Shown here: positions 9,698 through 19,045 of the stretch, in pieces | How the letters are laid out: each line of letters starts with the position of its first letter | Numbering within the stretch: position 1 is the first letter of the stretch | DNA from: an uncultured Lachnospiraceae bacterium | GTDB taxonomy: Bacteria > Bacillota > Clostridia > Lachnospirales > Lachnospiraceae | Assembly (NCBI GenBank): GCA_910585005.1 | Contig: CAJUCN010000004.1 | Span: forward strand, 151,630 to 215,629 | DNA length: 64,000 nucleotides | Reading direction: 5' to 3' | The notes under the pieces: generated by a model | The model's input: only the letters and a program-made list of their open reading frames with translations | Told to the model about the DNA's origin: nothing | The model's database searches: none | Made by a program: the position numbers and the translations under genes

Positions 9698-10765
9698 GTG
9701 AAAAAATATAAAATAACGAAAAACGTAAGAGATAATATTCTTACATACGGGATTGTAATTTTAGCGTATTTCATCATCCAGATGATGATTCATACAGGTA
9801 AAATTTCCAGTTTGATGCAGGGGCTTTTGGTTCCGTTATGTATTTATGTCATCCTTGCTGTGTCTTTAAATCTTACGGTAGGTATTTTAGGGGAGCTGAG
9901 TTTAGGCCATGCTGGATTTATGTGTGTGGGCGCTTTTACAAGCGCGTTCTTTTCCAAGTGCATGGAAGACGTAATCACATTTGGATTTTTACGTTTTGCC
10001 TTGGCATTATTGATTGGGAGTCTCAGCGCTGCGCTGGTTGGTTTTTTGATTGGTATGCCGGTTCTTCGCTTAAAAGGGGACTATCTGGCAATTGTCACGC
10101 TTGCATTTGGTGAGATTATCAAAAATGTAGTAAATGTTTTGTATATTGGTAAAGATAGCAGCGGGATACATTTTTCTATGAAAGATTCTCTTTCGCTGGG
10201 GCTTATGGAAGATGGCGAAGTGATTATTAATGGCGCACAGGGGATTACCGGCACTCCCAAAGATTCCACTTTTACGATAGGGATTGTTTTGATTATCCTG
10301 ACGCTTTTTATTGTCCTTAACTTGATCCATTCCAGGGATGGACGTGCGATCATGGCGATTCGTGACAATATTATTGCTGCGGAATCAATCGGGATCAATA
10401 TTACCAAATATAAATTAATGGCATTTTCCATATCGGCTGCCCTTGCCGGAGTGGCTGGAGTGCTTTATTCCCATAACCTTAACAGTCTTATGGCGACCCC
10501 TAAAAATTTTGGCTATAATATGTCGATCATGATCTTGGTTTTTGTGGTTTTGGGCGGAATAGGGAACATCCGAGGCTCTATCATTGCAGCAGTGGTTCTT
10601 ACATTACTTCCTGAATTACTGCGGGGGCTGAATAACTACCGTATGCTGATCTATGCAATTGTGCTGATCTTGATGATGCTCTTTAATTGGAGTCCTAAAC
10701 TGGTAGAACTTCGGAAAAGGTTCTCACCCAGGCGGCTACTAAACAGAACCAGGGAGGTGCAGTGA
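9698..10765 (+). CDS. livM: branched-chain amino acid ABC transporter permease LivM
   Basis: 355 residues, starting with GTG 9698 after AGGAGG. Multiple membrane segments; GELSLGHAGFMCVGAF, GMPVLRLKGDYLAIVTLAFGEI and VVLGGIGNIRGSIIAA are LivM hallmarks. It lies 12 bases after livH and ends 1 base before livG, indicating one transcript. Confidence 0.95.
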   Translation: MKKYKITKNVRDNILTYGIVILAYFIIQMMIHTGKISSLMQGLLVPLCIYVILAVSLNLTVGILGELSLGHAGFMCVGAFTSAFFSKCMEDVITFGFLRFALALLIGSLSAALVGFLIGMPVLRLKGDYLAIVTLAFGEIIKNVVNVLYIGKDSSGIHFSMKDSLSLGLMEDGEVIINGAQGITGTPKDSTFTIGIVLIILTLFIVLNLIHSRDGRAIMAIRDNIIAAESIGINITKYKLMAFSISAALAGVAGVLYSHNLNSLMATPKNFGYNMSIMILVFVVLGGIGNIRGSIIAAVVLTLLPELLRGLNNYRMLIYAIVLILMMLFNWSPKLVELRKRFSPRRLLNRTREVQ

Positions 10766-10766
10766 T

Positions 10767-11528
10767 ATGGCAGCTTTATTAGAGGTAAATAATCTTAGCA
10801 TTTCCTTTGGCGGGCTTCGCGCAGTGGATGATTTTGGAATATCCATAAAAAAGGGACAGTTGTATGGATTGATCGGACCAAACGGTGCCGGAAAAACAAC
10901 TGTATTTAATCTTCTCACAGGTGTGTATAAGCCCAATGAGGGGATCATTACGCTTGACGGGGCAAATATAACTGGATTAAAAACAATTGAGATCAATAAA
11001 GCCGGGATTGCCAGAACGTTTCAGAATATCCGCCTATTTAAGGATTTGACCGTTCTTGATAATGTAAAGGCGGGACTTCATAACCACTATAGCTATTCCG
11101 CAGTGGAAGGTATTTTTCGGATGCCCAGATATTTTAAAATGGAATCGGCGATGAACGAACGGGCAATGGAACTTTTAAAAGTTTTTGAACTTGATGAAGA
11201 GGCTGGCTATCTTGCGGCAAACCTTCCTTATGGCAAGCAGCGTAAACTTGAAATTGCACGGGCGCTTGCTACAAAGCCCAAGATTCTTCTTCTGGATGAA
11301 CCTGCTGCAGGCATGAATCCCAACGAAACAATAGAGCTAATGAACACAATCCGTTTTGTGAGAGATAATTTTGACATGACTATCCTTTTGATCGAGCACG
11401 ATATGAAGCTTGTTTCTGGTATTTGTGAAGAACTTACAGTCCTTAATTTTGGACGTATTCTGACACAGGGACCAACGAGCACAGTTTTAAGCGACCCGCA
11501 GGTTATCACTGCTTATCTTGGCGAATGA
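10767..11528 (+). CDS. livG: branched-chain amino acid ABC transporter ATP-binding protein LivG
   Basis: 253 residues. Walker A GPNGAGKTT (about 37-45), an ABC signature that deviates from LSGGQ (LPYGKQRKLEIARAL, normal for LivG), Walker B ILLLDEPAAGMNP, and the H-loop LIEHDM. GGGAGGTG precedes the ATG. Pairs with LivF to drive transport. Confidence 0.96.
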   Translation: MAALLEVNNLSISFGGLRAVDDFGISIKKGQLYGLIGPNGAGKTTVFNLLTGVYKPNEGIITLDGANITGLKTIEINKAGIARTFQNIRLFKDLTVLDNVKAGLHNHYSYSAVEGIFRMPRYFKMESAMNERAMELLKVFELDEEAGYLAANLPYGKQRKLEIARALATKPKILLLDEPAAGMNPNETIELMNTIRFVRDNFDMTILLIEHDMKLVSGICEELTVLNFGRILTQGPTSTVLSDPQVITAYLGE

Positions 11529-11563
11529 TTTTGAGGCATATGTAAAGTAGAGGAGAATAAATC

Positions 11564-12274
11564 ATGGCAATGCTTGAAATAAAGGATTTGGAAGTATTTT
11601 ATGGAATGATACAAGCGATAAAAGGTGTATCTTTTGAAGTAAATGAAGGGGAAGTCATTGCGCTTATTGGTGCAAATGGAGCTGGCAAGACAACGATCCT
11701 TCACACAATCACCGGCCTTTTGGAAGCCAAAAAGGGAACCGTTACATTTGATGGAAAGGATATCACAAAGGTTCCTGCCCATAAGATTGTTTCTATGGGT
11801 ATGGCTCACGTCCCGGAAGGCAGGCGCGTATTCGCTAATCTTACAGTATATCAGAATTTGAAAATGGGAGCTTATACAAGAAAGGATAAAACGGAAATTG
11901 AGGAAACTCTAAAAACGGTATATAAACGCTTTCCGAGGCTTGAAGAGCGGCATAATCAGCTTGCAGGGACATTAAGTGGGGGAGAGCAGCAAATGCTTGC
12001 CATGGGCAGGGCTTTGATGTCCCACCCAAGAATTCTGCTTATGGATGAGCCATCGATGGGTCTTTCTCCGATTTTTGTCAATGAAATATTTGATATTATT
12101 AAAAGTGTAAGCGCTGGAGGAACTACGGTGCTTTTGGTAGAACAAAATGCGAAGAAGGCTTTGTCCATATCTGACAGGGGCTATGTTCTTGAAACGGGCA
12201 GAATCGTACTGGAGGGAAAATCTGACGAACTTTTGAATAATGATTCTATTAAAAAGGCATATTTGGGTGAATAA
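11564..12274 (+). CDS. livF: branched-chain amino acid ABC transporter ATP-binding protein LivF
   Basis: 236 residues. Walker A GANGAGKTT, signature LSGGEQQMLAMGRAL, Walker B ILLMDEPSMGLSP, and the HVPEGRRVFANLTV segment typical of LivF. 35 bases after livG with a GAGGAGAAT site. A kinase-like gene follows 18 bases downstream on the same strand. Confidence 0.96.
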   Translation: MAMLEIKDLEVFYGMIQAIKGVSFEVNEGEVIALIGANGAGKTTILHTITGLLEAKKGTVTFDGKDITKVPAHKIVSMGMAHVPEGRRVFANLTVYQNLKMGAYTRKDKTEIEETLKTVYKRFPRLEERHNQLAGTLSGGEQQMLAMGRALMSHPRILLMDEPSMGLSPIFVNEIFDIIKSVSAGGTTVLLVEQNAKKALSISDRGYVLETGRIVLEGKSDELLNNDSIKKAYLGE

Positions 12275-12292
12275 CGAAAAGAGGTGTACATA

Positions 12293-12916
12293 ATGAATGA
12301 CAAGATCGTGATCACAATAGCAAGACAGTATGGAAGCGGCGGACGGACAGTGGGAAAAATGCTTTCAGAAAAGCTAGGTATTCATTTTTATGACAAAGAG
12401 CTTATGAAACTTGCTTCAGAGGATAGCGGAATCAATGAAGCTCTGTTTGCCGGCGCTGATGAAAAAATCAAAAGTACCCGGCTCTTTAAAATTGCCCACA
12501 GTGTATATCATGGAGAGCTGATTCCTCCGGAAAGTGATGATTTTGTTTCCACACAAAATCTGTTTAATTATCAGGCTAAGATTATTAAACGTCTGGCGCA
12601 GGAGGAGTCATGTATCATTGTTGGCCGCTGTGCAGATTTCATTCTGAGGGATTATGATAATGTACTTAGTGTCTTTATCCATGCGCCGCATGATTATTGT
12701 ATGGAACAGGCAGCTTTAAAACACAGTATGTCGCCTAAAGAACTGGAACGTTTTATCCTGAAAACTGATAAACATAAAGCAGAGTATTACAAATATTATA
12801 CGGGAAGAGAGTGGACGGACGCCAGAAATTATGATTTATGCCTTGACAGTTCCAAGCTTGGTTATGATAGATGCGTAGAAGAAATTGTTTCTTATATCAA
12901 TGTAAGATTTAAATGA
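12293..12916 (+). CDS. cytidylate-kinase-like family protein, copy 1 (downstream of liv)
   Basis: 207 residues; P-loop-fold 'cytidylate kinase-like' (AAK_26-type) family. Seen: ITIARQYGSGGRTVG (9-21), a P-loop-like turn in which the Walker A lysine position is Gly (GSGGR instead of GxGKG/T); IIVGRCADFIL (GRCAD 111-115); TDKHKAEYYKYYTGREW; and YDLCLDSSKLG. True Cmk enzymes have the same general order but a normal P-loop. ATG 12293 follows AAGAGGTG; a GTG at 12284 is in the ribosome binding site. Only 18 bases after livF, so co-transcribed with an amino-acid importer. Substrate unknown. See copies at 18304-18933 and 63140-63748. Confidence 0.9.
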   Translation: MNDKIVITIARQYGSGGRTVGKMLSEKLGIHFYDKELMKLASEDSGINEALFAGADEKIKSTRLFKIAHSVYHGELIPPESDDFVSTQNLFNYQAKIIKRLAQEESCIIVGRCADFILRDYDNVLSVFIHAPHDYCMEQAALKHSMSPKELERFILKTDKHKAEYYKYYTGREWTDARNYDLCLDSSKLGYDRCVEEIVSYINVRFK

Positions 12917-12929
12917 TTGATACTATTAT

Positions 12930-12956
12930 CCCCGCAGCAAGCTGCGGGGAATTTCT
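12930..12956. terminator. terminator between the kinase-like gene and lexA
   Basis: Perfect 9-bp GC-rich stem CCCCGCAGC-aa-GCTGCGGGG (12930-12949) then AATTTCTTT. It sits between convergent genes, directly at the lexA stop codon. Confidence 0.9.
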
Positions 12957-13574
12957 TTAACGAAAAATTCTAAAAACTCCAAATACCTTTCCAAGGATCT
13001 GACAGTCATCCACGATAATCGGATCCATCGTATCATTTTCGGGCTGTAGGCGAATATGCCCATCTTCCTTGTAATAGGTTTTAACAGTGGCAGAGTCATC
13101 AATAAGGGCCACTACCATGTCCCCATTCCTTGCTGTATTGCAGGAATTCACGAAAATCTGATCTCCACTTAATATCCCGGCATTGATCATGGAATCCCCT
13201 TTCACATTTAAGATAAACGACTCTCCGTGAGGAATAAATTCTGCTGGGACCGGAAAATAACTATCGATGTTTTCTTCTGCAAGGATCGGTGTACCGGCAG
13301 CTACATGTCCGACAACGGGAAGACTAACCATTTCTGTGCGTACCATTTGAAAATTATCGTCACAAATTTCAATTGCACGAGGTTTCGTGGGATCTCTTCG
13401 TATGTATCCGTTTTTTTCTAATGTTTCGAGATGGGAATGAACTGATGATGTCGATTTAAGATGAACTGCTTCGCAGATCTCCCTTACGGCTGGCGGATAA
13501 CCTCTTTTTAAAATTTCTTCCTTGATATAATCAAGAATCTCCTGTTGTTTCGTGCTGATCTTTCCGTATCCCAT
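12957..13574 (-). CDS. lexA: LexA repressor of the SOS response
   Basis: 205 residues. N-terminal winged helix (residues 1-65: [41 protein letters not shown]), then the self-cleavage domain with the scissile bond Ala93-Gly94 in HVAAGTP, catalytic Ser128 in GDSM and Lys165 in ATVK. All needed residues are present. The start at 13574 has GGGAGG on the minus strand; an upstream in-frame start at 13616 lies within the promoter. Divergent from a YneA-like gene with shared SOS-box-like sites. Confidence 0.97.
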   Translation of the reverse strand: MGYGKISTKQQEILDYIKEEILKRGYPPAVREICEAVHLKSTSSVHSHLETLEKNGYIRRDPTKPRAIEICDDNFQMVRTEMVSLPVVGHVAAGTPILAEENIDSYFPVPAEFIPHGESFILNVKGDSMINAGILSGDQIFVNSCNTARNGDMVVALIDDSATVKTYYKEDGHIRLQPENDTMDPIIVDDCQILGKVFGVFRIFR

Positions 13575-13606
13575 GAAAACCCTCCCTTGAAATTTACTAT
13601 AAATAA

Positions 13607-13635
13607 AGTATAACATAGGAAAATTAAAATAGCAA
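13607..13635 (-). promoter_or_regulatory. lexA promoter
   Basis: On the minus strand TTGCTA (13635-13630), 17-base spacer, TATACT (13612-13607). A degenerate SOS-like half-site pair (AAACATATATTC, 13634-13645) abuts the -35 element and another (AAATATTTGTTC) is at 13647-13658, consistent with autorepression. Confidence 0.7.
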
Positions 13636-13676
13636 ACATATATTCCAAATATTTGTTCGATTTTCTCTCAAATCTA

Positions 13677-13705
13677 TTGACAACAGAATATACGTTCGGT
13701 ATAAT
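13677..13705 (+). promoter_or_regulatory. promoter of the YneA-like gene with an SOS box in the spacer
   Basis: TTGACA (13677-13682), 17-base spacer, TATAAT (13700-13705). The spacer contains GAATATACGTTC (13686-13697), one base from the Gram-positive LexA box GAAC-N4-GTTC. Confidence 0.85.
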
Positions 13706-13713
13706 CTTAACAT

Positions 13714-13738
13714 AAACAAATGTTCGGAATATTTGTTC
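13714..13738 (+). promoter_or_regulatory. tandem SOS-box-like operators
   Basis: AAACAAATGTTC (13714-13725) and GAATATTTGTTC (13727-13738), each one base from GAAC-N4-GTTC and placed just after the transcription start expected from the promoter at 13677. With the site in the promoter spacer, this gives three close candidate LexA operators. Confidence 0.7.
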
Positions 13739-13771
13739 GGAGATATGGGAACGATTTTGAAGGAGGAAGAT

Positions 13772-14143
13772 ATGAATATTTCATTGAGTGAACGCAGGAT
13801 ACGAAATAACCGGATACGCAGAAGACGTGAATTACGGCGTCGCTTTTTGATGTTTATGTTCACTCTTATTTTATCTGCTGGTTTTTCTCTTATGTTCTTT
13901 AGCTTTAGGACAAAAGCACAGGGTAATAATGAAGTTTTCCAATACAAATATTATAAGAGCATCGTCATTGAACGTGGCGATACTCTATGGGGGTTCGCTG
14001 ATGAGTATGGGATTGGAAACAACTATGAATCCCACCAGGAATATGTCGATGAAGTAATTCGTATGAATGGATTATCAGGTGATAGCATTACAACCGGACA
14101 ATCCATTATCATTCCTTATTACAGCTCTGAATTTGCGGGATGA
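13772..14143 (+). CDS. YneA-like SOS-induced cell division suppressor (TM + LysM)
   Basis: 123 residues. A very basic N-terminus (RRIRNNRIRRRRELRRR), one membrane helix (about 26-46), then a LysM domain (about 60-117: IVIERGDTLWGFADEYG, MNGLSGDSITTGQSIIIP). In Bacillus subtilis, yneA has the same layout, lies divergent from lexA and halts division during DNA damage. Same position, same domains and LexA-box-like operators make the same role likely here; sequence identity was not measured. ATG 13772 follows GAAGGAGG; the longer frame from 13733 begins in the operator. Its last 25 bases overlap the 3' end of the convergent recombinase gene. Confidence 0.85.
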   Translation: MNISLSERRIRNNRIRRRRELRRRFLMFMFTLILSAGFSLMFFSFRTKAQGNNEVFQYKYYKSIVIERGDTLWGFADEYGIGNNYESHQEYVDEVIRMNGLSGDSITTGQSIIIPYYSSEFAG

Positions 14144-15201
14144 TCTGATGTTTTTTCCCTGAGCTGGACAGCTTTAGCAGCCATCCTCCGTCGGTTATCT
14201 TCCAGGGCTGCGTAATGTTTACGAGTCGTATTTACATCTTTGTGCCCTAAGACATCAGCAACCAGATAGATATCGCCGGTTTCATGGTACAAGGCTGTTC
14301 CATAAGTGCTGCGGAGTTTATGGGGGGTAATTTTTTTTAATCCAGTAACATTAGAGGCATACTTTTTAACCAGGTTTTCTACTGCACGGACGGTAATACG
14401 ACGGTTTTGCATAGAGAGAAACAGTGCATTTTCATGTCCTTCCATGGGAATGATATGATGGCGTTTTTCCAGATAATTGTGAAGTGCATCTGCAACTTCG
14501 TCTCCAAAGTATATAATCGCCTCATAGCCTCCTTTGCGCCTGATTTTAATTCCATTATTTTTAAAATCAACATCATGAATATCCAATCCTACACATTCAG
14601 AAACACGGATGCCAGTTCCAAGTAAAAGTGTCAAAAGGGCAATATCGCGTATTTTGGTTTTATTATGATATTTTAACTGGCTTTTGGTAAGATTTTCCCC
14701 ATCCTCGACCTGATCCAGCAAAATAGCAACTTCATCTACATCCAGGCGTACGATTTCTTTTTCGTGTTGTTTTGGAAGCGGAACTAATGCTGCAGGGTTC
14801 GTCTTAATTAATTCCGCACAAAAGAAGTAGTTATAAAAGCTTTTTAATGCAGACAATTTTCTCTTTTTGCCACGTTCATTGTTCGTGTATTCTTTACCGT
14901 CTTTGATATAGTAGGTAATATAATCCATGTATTCTTCAATATCTTCCCGCATGATTTGGTCAAGAACTGTAAGGGGGAATTCTGTAATATCAGTTTGTGA
15001 GAGGGCGCTGTTGTGGCTGTGGAGAAACTCAAAAAACACCCTCAGATCATAGGCGTATGCAAGTCTTGTGCGTGAAGAGGTGTATTCTTGTATCCCACGA
15101 AAAAATTGCCTGCAAAAATGCGGGAGAGTGGACATCACTTCCCTCATTCTTAATGTGTTCAGGTTATTTTGTTCATCATGATAATTTTTACTGTTTTCCA
15201 T
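14119..15201 (-). CDS. XerC/D-type tyrosine recombinase
   Basis: 360 residues. An N-terminal SAM-like core-binding domain (about 30-135) and a catalytic domain with Arg199 (GTGIRVSE), Lys223 (RRKGG), His294-x-x-Arg297 (HKLR), His320 (LGHKDV) and the nucleophile Tyr330 (KHYA): a full active set. It may resolve chromosome dimers like XerC/XerD or act on a local element; no attachment site was recognised. The start overlaps the end of the TtcA-like gene by 14 bases, so they are translationally coupled. Length is above the roughly 300 of XerC/XerD because of a 60-residue linker region. Confidence 0.9.
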   Translation of the reverse strand: MENSKNYHDEQNNLNTLRMREVMSTLPHFCRQFFRGIQEYTSSRTRLAYAYDLRVFFEFLHSHNSALSQTDITEFPLTVLDQIMREDIEEYMDYITYYIKDGKEYTNNERGKKRKLSALKSFYNYFFCAELIKTNPAALVPLPKQHEKEIVRLDVDEVAILLDQVEDGENLTKSQLKYHNKTKIRDIALLTLLLGTGIRVSECVGLDIHDVDFKNNGIKIRRKGGYEAIIYFGDEVADALHNYLEKRHHIIPMEGHENALFLSMQNRRITVRAVENLVKKYASNVTGLKKITPHKLRSTYGTALYHETGDIYLVADVLGHKDVNTTRKHYAALEDNRRRMAAKAVQLREKTSDHPANSEL

Positions 15202-15919
15202 TGCCTTTATCCCAGCCTCCCATAGTACTGTTTTGTATTGCAGTAAACATCCGTTCTTTTACTCCCGGGTTTTCCTGGTTTAGTTTTTTTAGTAAGTTTT
15301 TAATATATTCCCGTTTGGTATAGCCATCGGCAGGGCAGGGGCTTTTAACGACTGGAATATTATTTTTATTGACAAATCCAATCACATCCGATTCACTCAT
15401 ATACATGAGCGGCCTAATAACAGTCAGATCCATGCGGTCTAAATAAGTAACCGGTGAAAAGGTATGAAACCTTCCTTCATAGATCAATGACATCAGCATG
15501 GTTTCTACCACATCATCCCGGTGATGTGCATATGCCACTTTATTGCAGCCAGCAGATTTAATTGCTTCATTTAAAGCGCCTTTCCGCATTTTCGCGCATA
15601 GGGAACAAGGATTAGATTCCCTGCGCTGTTTAAAAACTATATCTGCAATATCTGTTTTCACAACAGTATATGGGATATTTAACGTTTCACATAATTCCGT
15701 GATCTTACTTAAATCCAAATTATCAAAACCAAGATCCACGGTTACGGCATGAATCCGAAAATGCTCTGGATAAAAGCGCATAAGGCCATGAAGCCCGTAT
15801 AATAATGTAAGGCTGTCCTTACCGCCAGAAATACCAACGGCAATTGAATCGCCTTCCGTGATCATATGATAATCATCCACAGCCCTGCGTATATAGCTGA
15901 GTATCTGCTGTAATTTCAT
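15188..15919 (-). CDS. TtcA-like tRNA 2-thiolation enzyme (PP-loop ATPase)
   Basis: 243 residues. PP-loop SGGKDS (31-36), CSLCAKMRKGAL with a CxxC pair, HHRDDVVETMLMSL and SPCPADGYTKRE with a third cysteine: the layout of TtcA/TtuA-type tRNA thiolases that adenylate a pyrimidine and insert sulphur using a Fe-S cluster. In Firmicutes the exact tRNA position is not always C32, so the symbol is left open. Upstream gene of a two-gene unit with the recombinase; divergent from the AI-2E transporter gene. Confidence 0.88.
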   Translation of the reverse strand: MKLQQILSYIRRAVDDYHMITEGDSIAVGISGGKDSLTLLYGLHGLMRFYPEHFRIHAVTVDLGFDNLDLSKITELCETLNIPYTVVKTDIADIVFKQRRESNPCSLCAKMRKGALNEAIKSAGCNKVAYAHHRDDVVETMLMSLIYEGRFHTFSPVTYLDRMDLTVIRPLMYMSESDVIGFVNKNNIPVVKSPCPADGYTKREYIKNLLKKLNQENPGVKERMFTAIQNSTMGGWDKGNGKQ

Positions 15920-16056
15920 TATTATGTCCTTACCTTTCCAATTTCATTTAATTCTAACACATTTCATTATGATTACCATAGTATCTTTTCAAAAAAAATG
16001 TTATACTTTTTTTATAAAGACATTGACTAGGAGGTTAGGGAGATTCCCGCAAAGAT

Positions 16057-17391
16057 ATGAGATTTCAAATTGAAAAAAAATATATTCGCATAGGGTTAAT
16101 TGCTTTTTTTGTCATAGCGGCATCCATCTGCTTTTACTATCTAATTTTTCATGGGGATCGTTTTTCTAATCAGATCGGCGCACTTTTTAAAGTGGTGAGT
16201 CCGGTTTTATATGGGATTATTATATCGTATCTGCTTACCCCGCTCATTAACAATATAGAGACTTACCTTTTAAGCCCGGTTTTTTTACGGAATGAAAGGA
16301 AAAATAATGAAAATGTGCATAAATATATGAGATGTATCTCAATTATTTTGACACTGATCATTGTTGGGATATTTATATATGGCTTTTTTTCCATACTAAT
16401 TCCCAATATTGTGACAAGTGTACGCAATATTTCCATTCAGTTTCCTAATTATATCAATAATCTTACGATTTGGTCAGCTAAGTTTTTAGCTGACAATCCG
16501 GATATTGAAACGATTGTGATTCGTTTCCTCGACACTTATTCAGAAGAATTTTATGGATACCTAAATAATAGTATTGTTCCACAGATGGAGACTATTCTGC
16601 GCCAAGTGTCTTTAAGTATGATCAGCCTTTTAAAAATGCTTTGGAATTTCGTGATTGGTTTTGTGATTTCTATTTATGTAATGTACAGTAAAGAAAACTT
16701 TGCCGGCCAGGCGAAAAAGATCGTGTATTCTCTTTTGAGAAGACAGGCAGCGAACCAGTTGATCAAAGACGTACGGTTTGCAAGTGACACCTTTATCGGT
16801 TTTATCAGTGGTAAGATCATTGATTCATTTATCATTGGCTGTATTTGTTTTGTGGGTACCAGTATATTGCAAATGCCATATGCCTTGCTGATCAGCGTGA
16901 TCGTAGGCGTAACCAATGTAATTCCCTTTTTTGGGCCTTACCTTGGAGCGATTCCCAGCGCCGTGCTTATACTTATGGTGAACCCTGTGAAATGTATTTA
17001 TTTTATCCTCTTTATTTTAGTATTACAGCAAGTGGACGGAAATCTGATTGGCCCCAAGATCTTAGGGGAATCTACTGGCTTGTCAGGATTTTGGGTGATT
17101 TTTTCTATCACGGTATTCGGTGGGATCATGGGAGTTCCCGGAATGATTATTGGTGTACCGTTTTTTGCAGTCCTGTACGCATTCTTTAGACGCCATGCCA
17201 ATAGAATGCTGGAAAAACGTGGACTTCCCACAGAGACCGAAAAATATTTAAACGTAGACTATATCGAGGAGTCCAATATCCTGATTCCCAGGAATGTAGA
17301 GCAAAAGTCTAAGAAGTTTTTTAGAATAGGGAGGAAAAAGAAAAAAGATGATACACAAAACGAAGAAGTAGGAGAGCAGAATAAATTATGA
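16057..17391 (+). CDS. AI-2E family transporter
   Basis: 444 residues with the membrane pattern of the AI-2E/PerM family: two hydrophobic N-terminal helices, an amphipathic middle domain (about 110-200), and C-terminal helices containing [35 protein letters not shown] and the late [18 protein letters not shown] and [14 protein letters not shown] segments. Members export small molecules or ions; the substrate cannot be told. The C-terminus is a basic cytoplasmic tail. The stop codon overlaps the dtd start by ATGA, so they form an operon. Confidence 0.92.
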   Translation: MRFQIEKKYIRIGLIAFFVIAASICFYYLIFHGDRFSNQIGALFKVVSPVLYGIIISYLLTPLINNIETYLLSPVFLRNERKNNENVHKYMRCISIILTLIIVGIFIYGFFSILIPNIVTSVRNISIQFPNYINNLTIWSAKFLADNPDIETIVIRFLDTYSEEFYGYLNNSIVPQMETILRQVSLSMISLLKMLWNFVIGFVISIYVMYSKENFAGQAKKIVYSLLRRQAANQLIKDVRFASDTFIGFISGKIIDSFIIGCICFVGTSILQMPYALLISVIVGVTNVIPFFGPYLGAIPSAVLILMVNPVKCIYFILFILVLQQVDGNLIGPKILGESTGLSGFWVIFSITVFGGIMGVPGMIIGVPFFAVLYAFFRRHANRMLEKRGLPTETEKYLNVDYIEESNILIPRNVEQKSKKFFRIGRKKKKDDTQNEEVGEQNKL

Positions 17392-17840
17392 AATTCGTGA
17401 TTCAAAGAGTAAAAAAAGCAAGCGTATGCGTAGACCAAAAAGTGGTAGGTGAAATATCGAAAGGGTATTTGGTGCTTGTAGGCATCAGCGATGGGGACGA
17501 TCAGGTGATTGCAGACCAAATGATTCATAAAATGTTAAATTTGCGGATCTTTGATGATGAAAATGGTAAAACAAATTTAAGCCTGGAAGATGTAAAGGGC
17601 GAATTGTTAATTGTTTCACAATTTACATTGTACGCTGACTGCCGCAAGGGAAACCGGCCATCGTTTTGTAAAGCAGGGAAACCGGATCTTGCGAATGGAT
17701 TGTATGAGCATATGATTCGCAAATGTTCAGAAACCGTTCCCCATGTTGCACATGGCGTTTTTGGCGCGTATATGGAGGTTTCTTTGGTTAATCATGGCCC
17801 TTTTACCATAGTCCTTGATTCAGATGAAATCTGCAAATAA
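17388..17840 (+). CDS. dtd: D-aminoacyl-tRNA deacylase
   Basis: 150 residues. SQFTL (77-81) carries the catalytic side and NHGPFT (135-140) is the Gly-cisPro proofreading motif. DTD hydrolyses D-amino acids, and Gly from tRNA-Ala, after mischarging. Overlaps the AI-2E gene by 4 bases. Confidence 0.97.
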   Translation: MKFVIQRVKKASVCVDQKVVGEISKGYLVLVGISDGDDQVIADQMIHKMLNLRIFDDENGKTNLSLEDVKGELLIVSQFTLYADCRKGNRPSFCKAGKPDLANGLYEHMIRKCSETVPHVAHGVFGAYMEVSLVNHGPFTIVLDSDEICK

Positions 17841-17866
17841 AATTATGCCAGGAAAAAGGAGAATTT

Positions 17867-18157
17867 ATGAAACTTTTGATCATTGGGATCATTATTTTTT
17901 TGGTAATTATGTATGTATATACCTATGTGAAATATAAAAAAAGGAAAAACAGTCATATAAGCGCTGTTGAGGACTTTCACCGCAAATATCATAAGGAGCG
18001 TTCAGATAAGGTTCCTGATTTGGATGATAATTTTACAACTTATAAAACAAAGTATAACAGTAATTTGGACTATATTGAACGTAAACAATTAGTTGAAGAA
18101 TGCCAGGATATGCAAAAGCCAAAAGAAACAAAGAAATTTGGTAAGCTGCAATTTTAA
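17867..18157 (+). CDS. small single-pass membrane protein of unknown function
   Basis: 96 residues. A hydrophobic helix (about 2-21) is followed by a basic stretch and a charged, cytoplasm-like tail. A good GGAGAAT site precedes the ATG, and it follows dtd by 26 bases. No domain recognised. Third gene of the AI-2E-dtd unit, ended by a long hairpin. Confidence 0.75.
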   Translation: MKLLIIGIIIFLVIMYVYTYVKYKKRKNSHISAVEDFHRKYHKERSDKVPDLDDNFTTYKTKYNSNLDYIERKQLVEECQDMQKPKETKKFGKLQF

Positions 18158-18176
18158 TGTGTTGATGCTTTTTAAA

Positions 18177-18215
18177 GAGCCTAGTTAACATAACAATATT
18201 ATGTCAACTAGGCTC
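18177..18215. terminator. long hairpin between convergent genes
   Basis: 17-base arms GAGCCTAGTTAACATAA / TTATGTCAACTAGGCTC, one mismatch, 5-base loop. On the minus strand it is followed by TTTAAAAA; on the plus strand no clean T run follows. It probably separates the dtd unit from the kinase-like gene on the other strand. Confidence 0.7.
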
Positions 18216-18303
18216 ATACTATTCGTTAAACTTGTGTTTTGCGAATAGTTGTATTTCTATTCCCTTACTCTTTTATTCCCTATCATTTTAAAATAGAGAA
18301 ATC

Positions 18304-18933
18304 TTAGCTGTTATTTCTTGTTTCAAAATCTTCAATGTATTGGGTGATCAGTTTAACTGAACCGTCAACACCAAGAACGCTGCTGTTAATACACAGATCA
18401 TAACTGTCAGCGCGTCCCCATTTCTTGGAGGAATAATAGTTGTAATAACTTTGGCGCTGTTTATCCTTTTTGATACACATGTCTTTTGCCTTAGCCGCAT
18501 CCAGATCATATTGCTTCATAACACGCTTAATCTTTGTCTCCTCATCGGCGTAGATGAAAATATGTACACAATTCTTCATTTCACTTAAGGCATAGTCTGC
18601 ACACCTGCCAACAATCACACAGGCCCCTTCTTGAGCAATCTTTTTGATTGTATCAAATTGTGCCAAAAAAACTTTATGGCTGATGGGCATATCTACAAAG
18701 TGAGATGCATTATATCCAAAAGAATAAGTATCCATGACCAGATTGTATAGAAAGGAACTGGTTGGACGTTCGTCATGGTTTTCAAGCATCTCCTGACAAA
18801 ATCCGCTTTCTTTTGCAGCTCTTGAGAGCAACTCCTTGTTATAGTATTTAATGCCAAAATTTGCGGCAACCTTTTCTCCAATTTCTTTTCCTGCTGATCC
18901 AAATTGGCGGCCAATAGTAATTACTGTATTCAT
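18304..18933 (-). CDS. cytidylate-kinase-like family protein, copy 2 (downstream of cstA)
   Basis: 209 residues, same family as the genes at 12293 and 63140. Seen: ITIGRQFGSAGKEIG (5-19) where the Walker A lysine position is shifted (GSAGK), GRCAD (109-113), KDKQRQSYYNYYSSKKWG, and YDLCINSSVLG. It lies 112 bases downstream of cstA on the same strand, has GGAGGATTTT ahead of its ATG and its own promoter. No substrate evidence. Confidence 0.9.
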   Translation of the reverse strand: MNTVITIGRQFGSAGKEIGEKVAANFGIKYYNKELLSRAAKESGFCQEMLENHDERPTSSFLYNLVMDTYSFGYNASHFVDMPISHKVFLAQFDTIKKIAQEGACVIVGRCADYALSEMKNCVHIFIYADEETKIKRVMKQYDLDAAKAKDMCIKKDKQRQSYYNYYSSKKWGRADSYDLCINSSVLGVDGSVKLITQYIEDFETRNNS

Positions 18934-18996
18934 CTAAAATCCTCCATTCCTGCACAGTCTATGAATTCGTGCCTTATAAAAGTAAATCTTAATCAT

Positions 18997-19025
18997 ATTA
19001 TACACAAATTTTCTCTATTGCACAA
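18997..19025 (-). promoter_or_regulatory. promoter of kinase-like copy 2
   Basis: Minus strand TTGTGC (19025-19020), 17-base spacer ending in TG, TATAAT (19002-18997). No terminator hairpin was seen between cstA and this site, so the kinase-like gene may also be reached by read-through. Confidence 0.75.
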
Positions 19026-19045
19026 TCAATTCAGGGAGGTTATCT

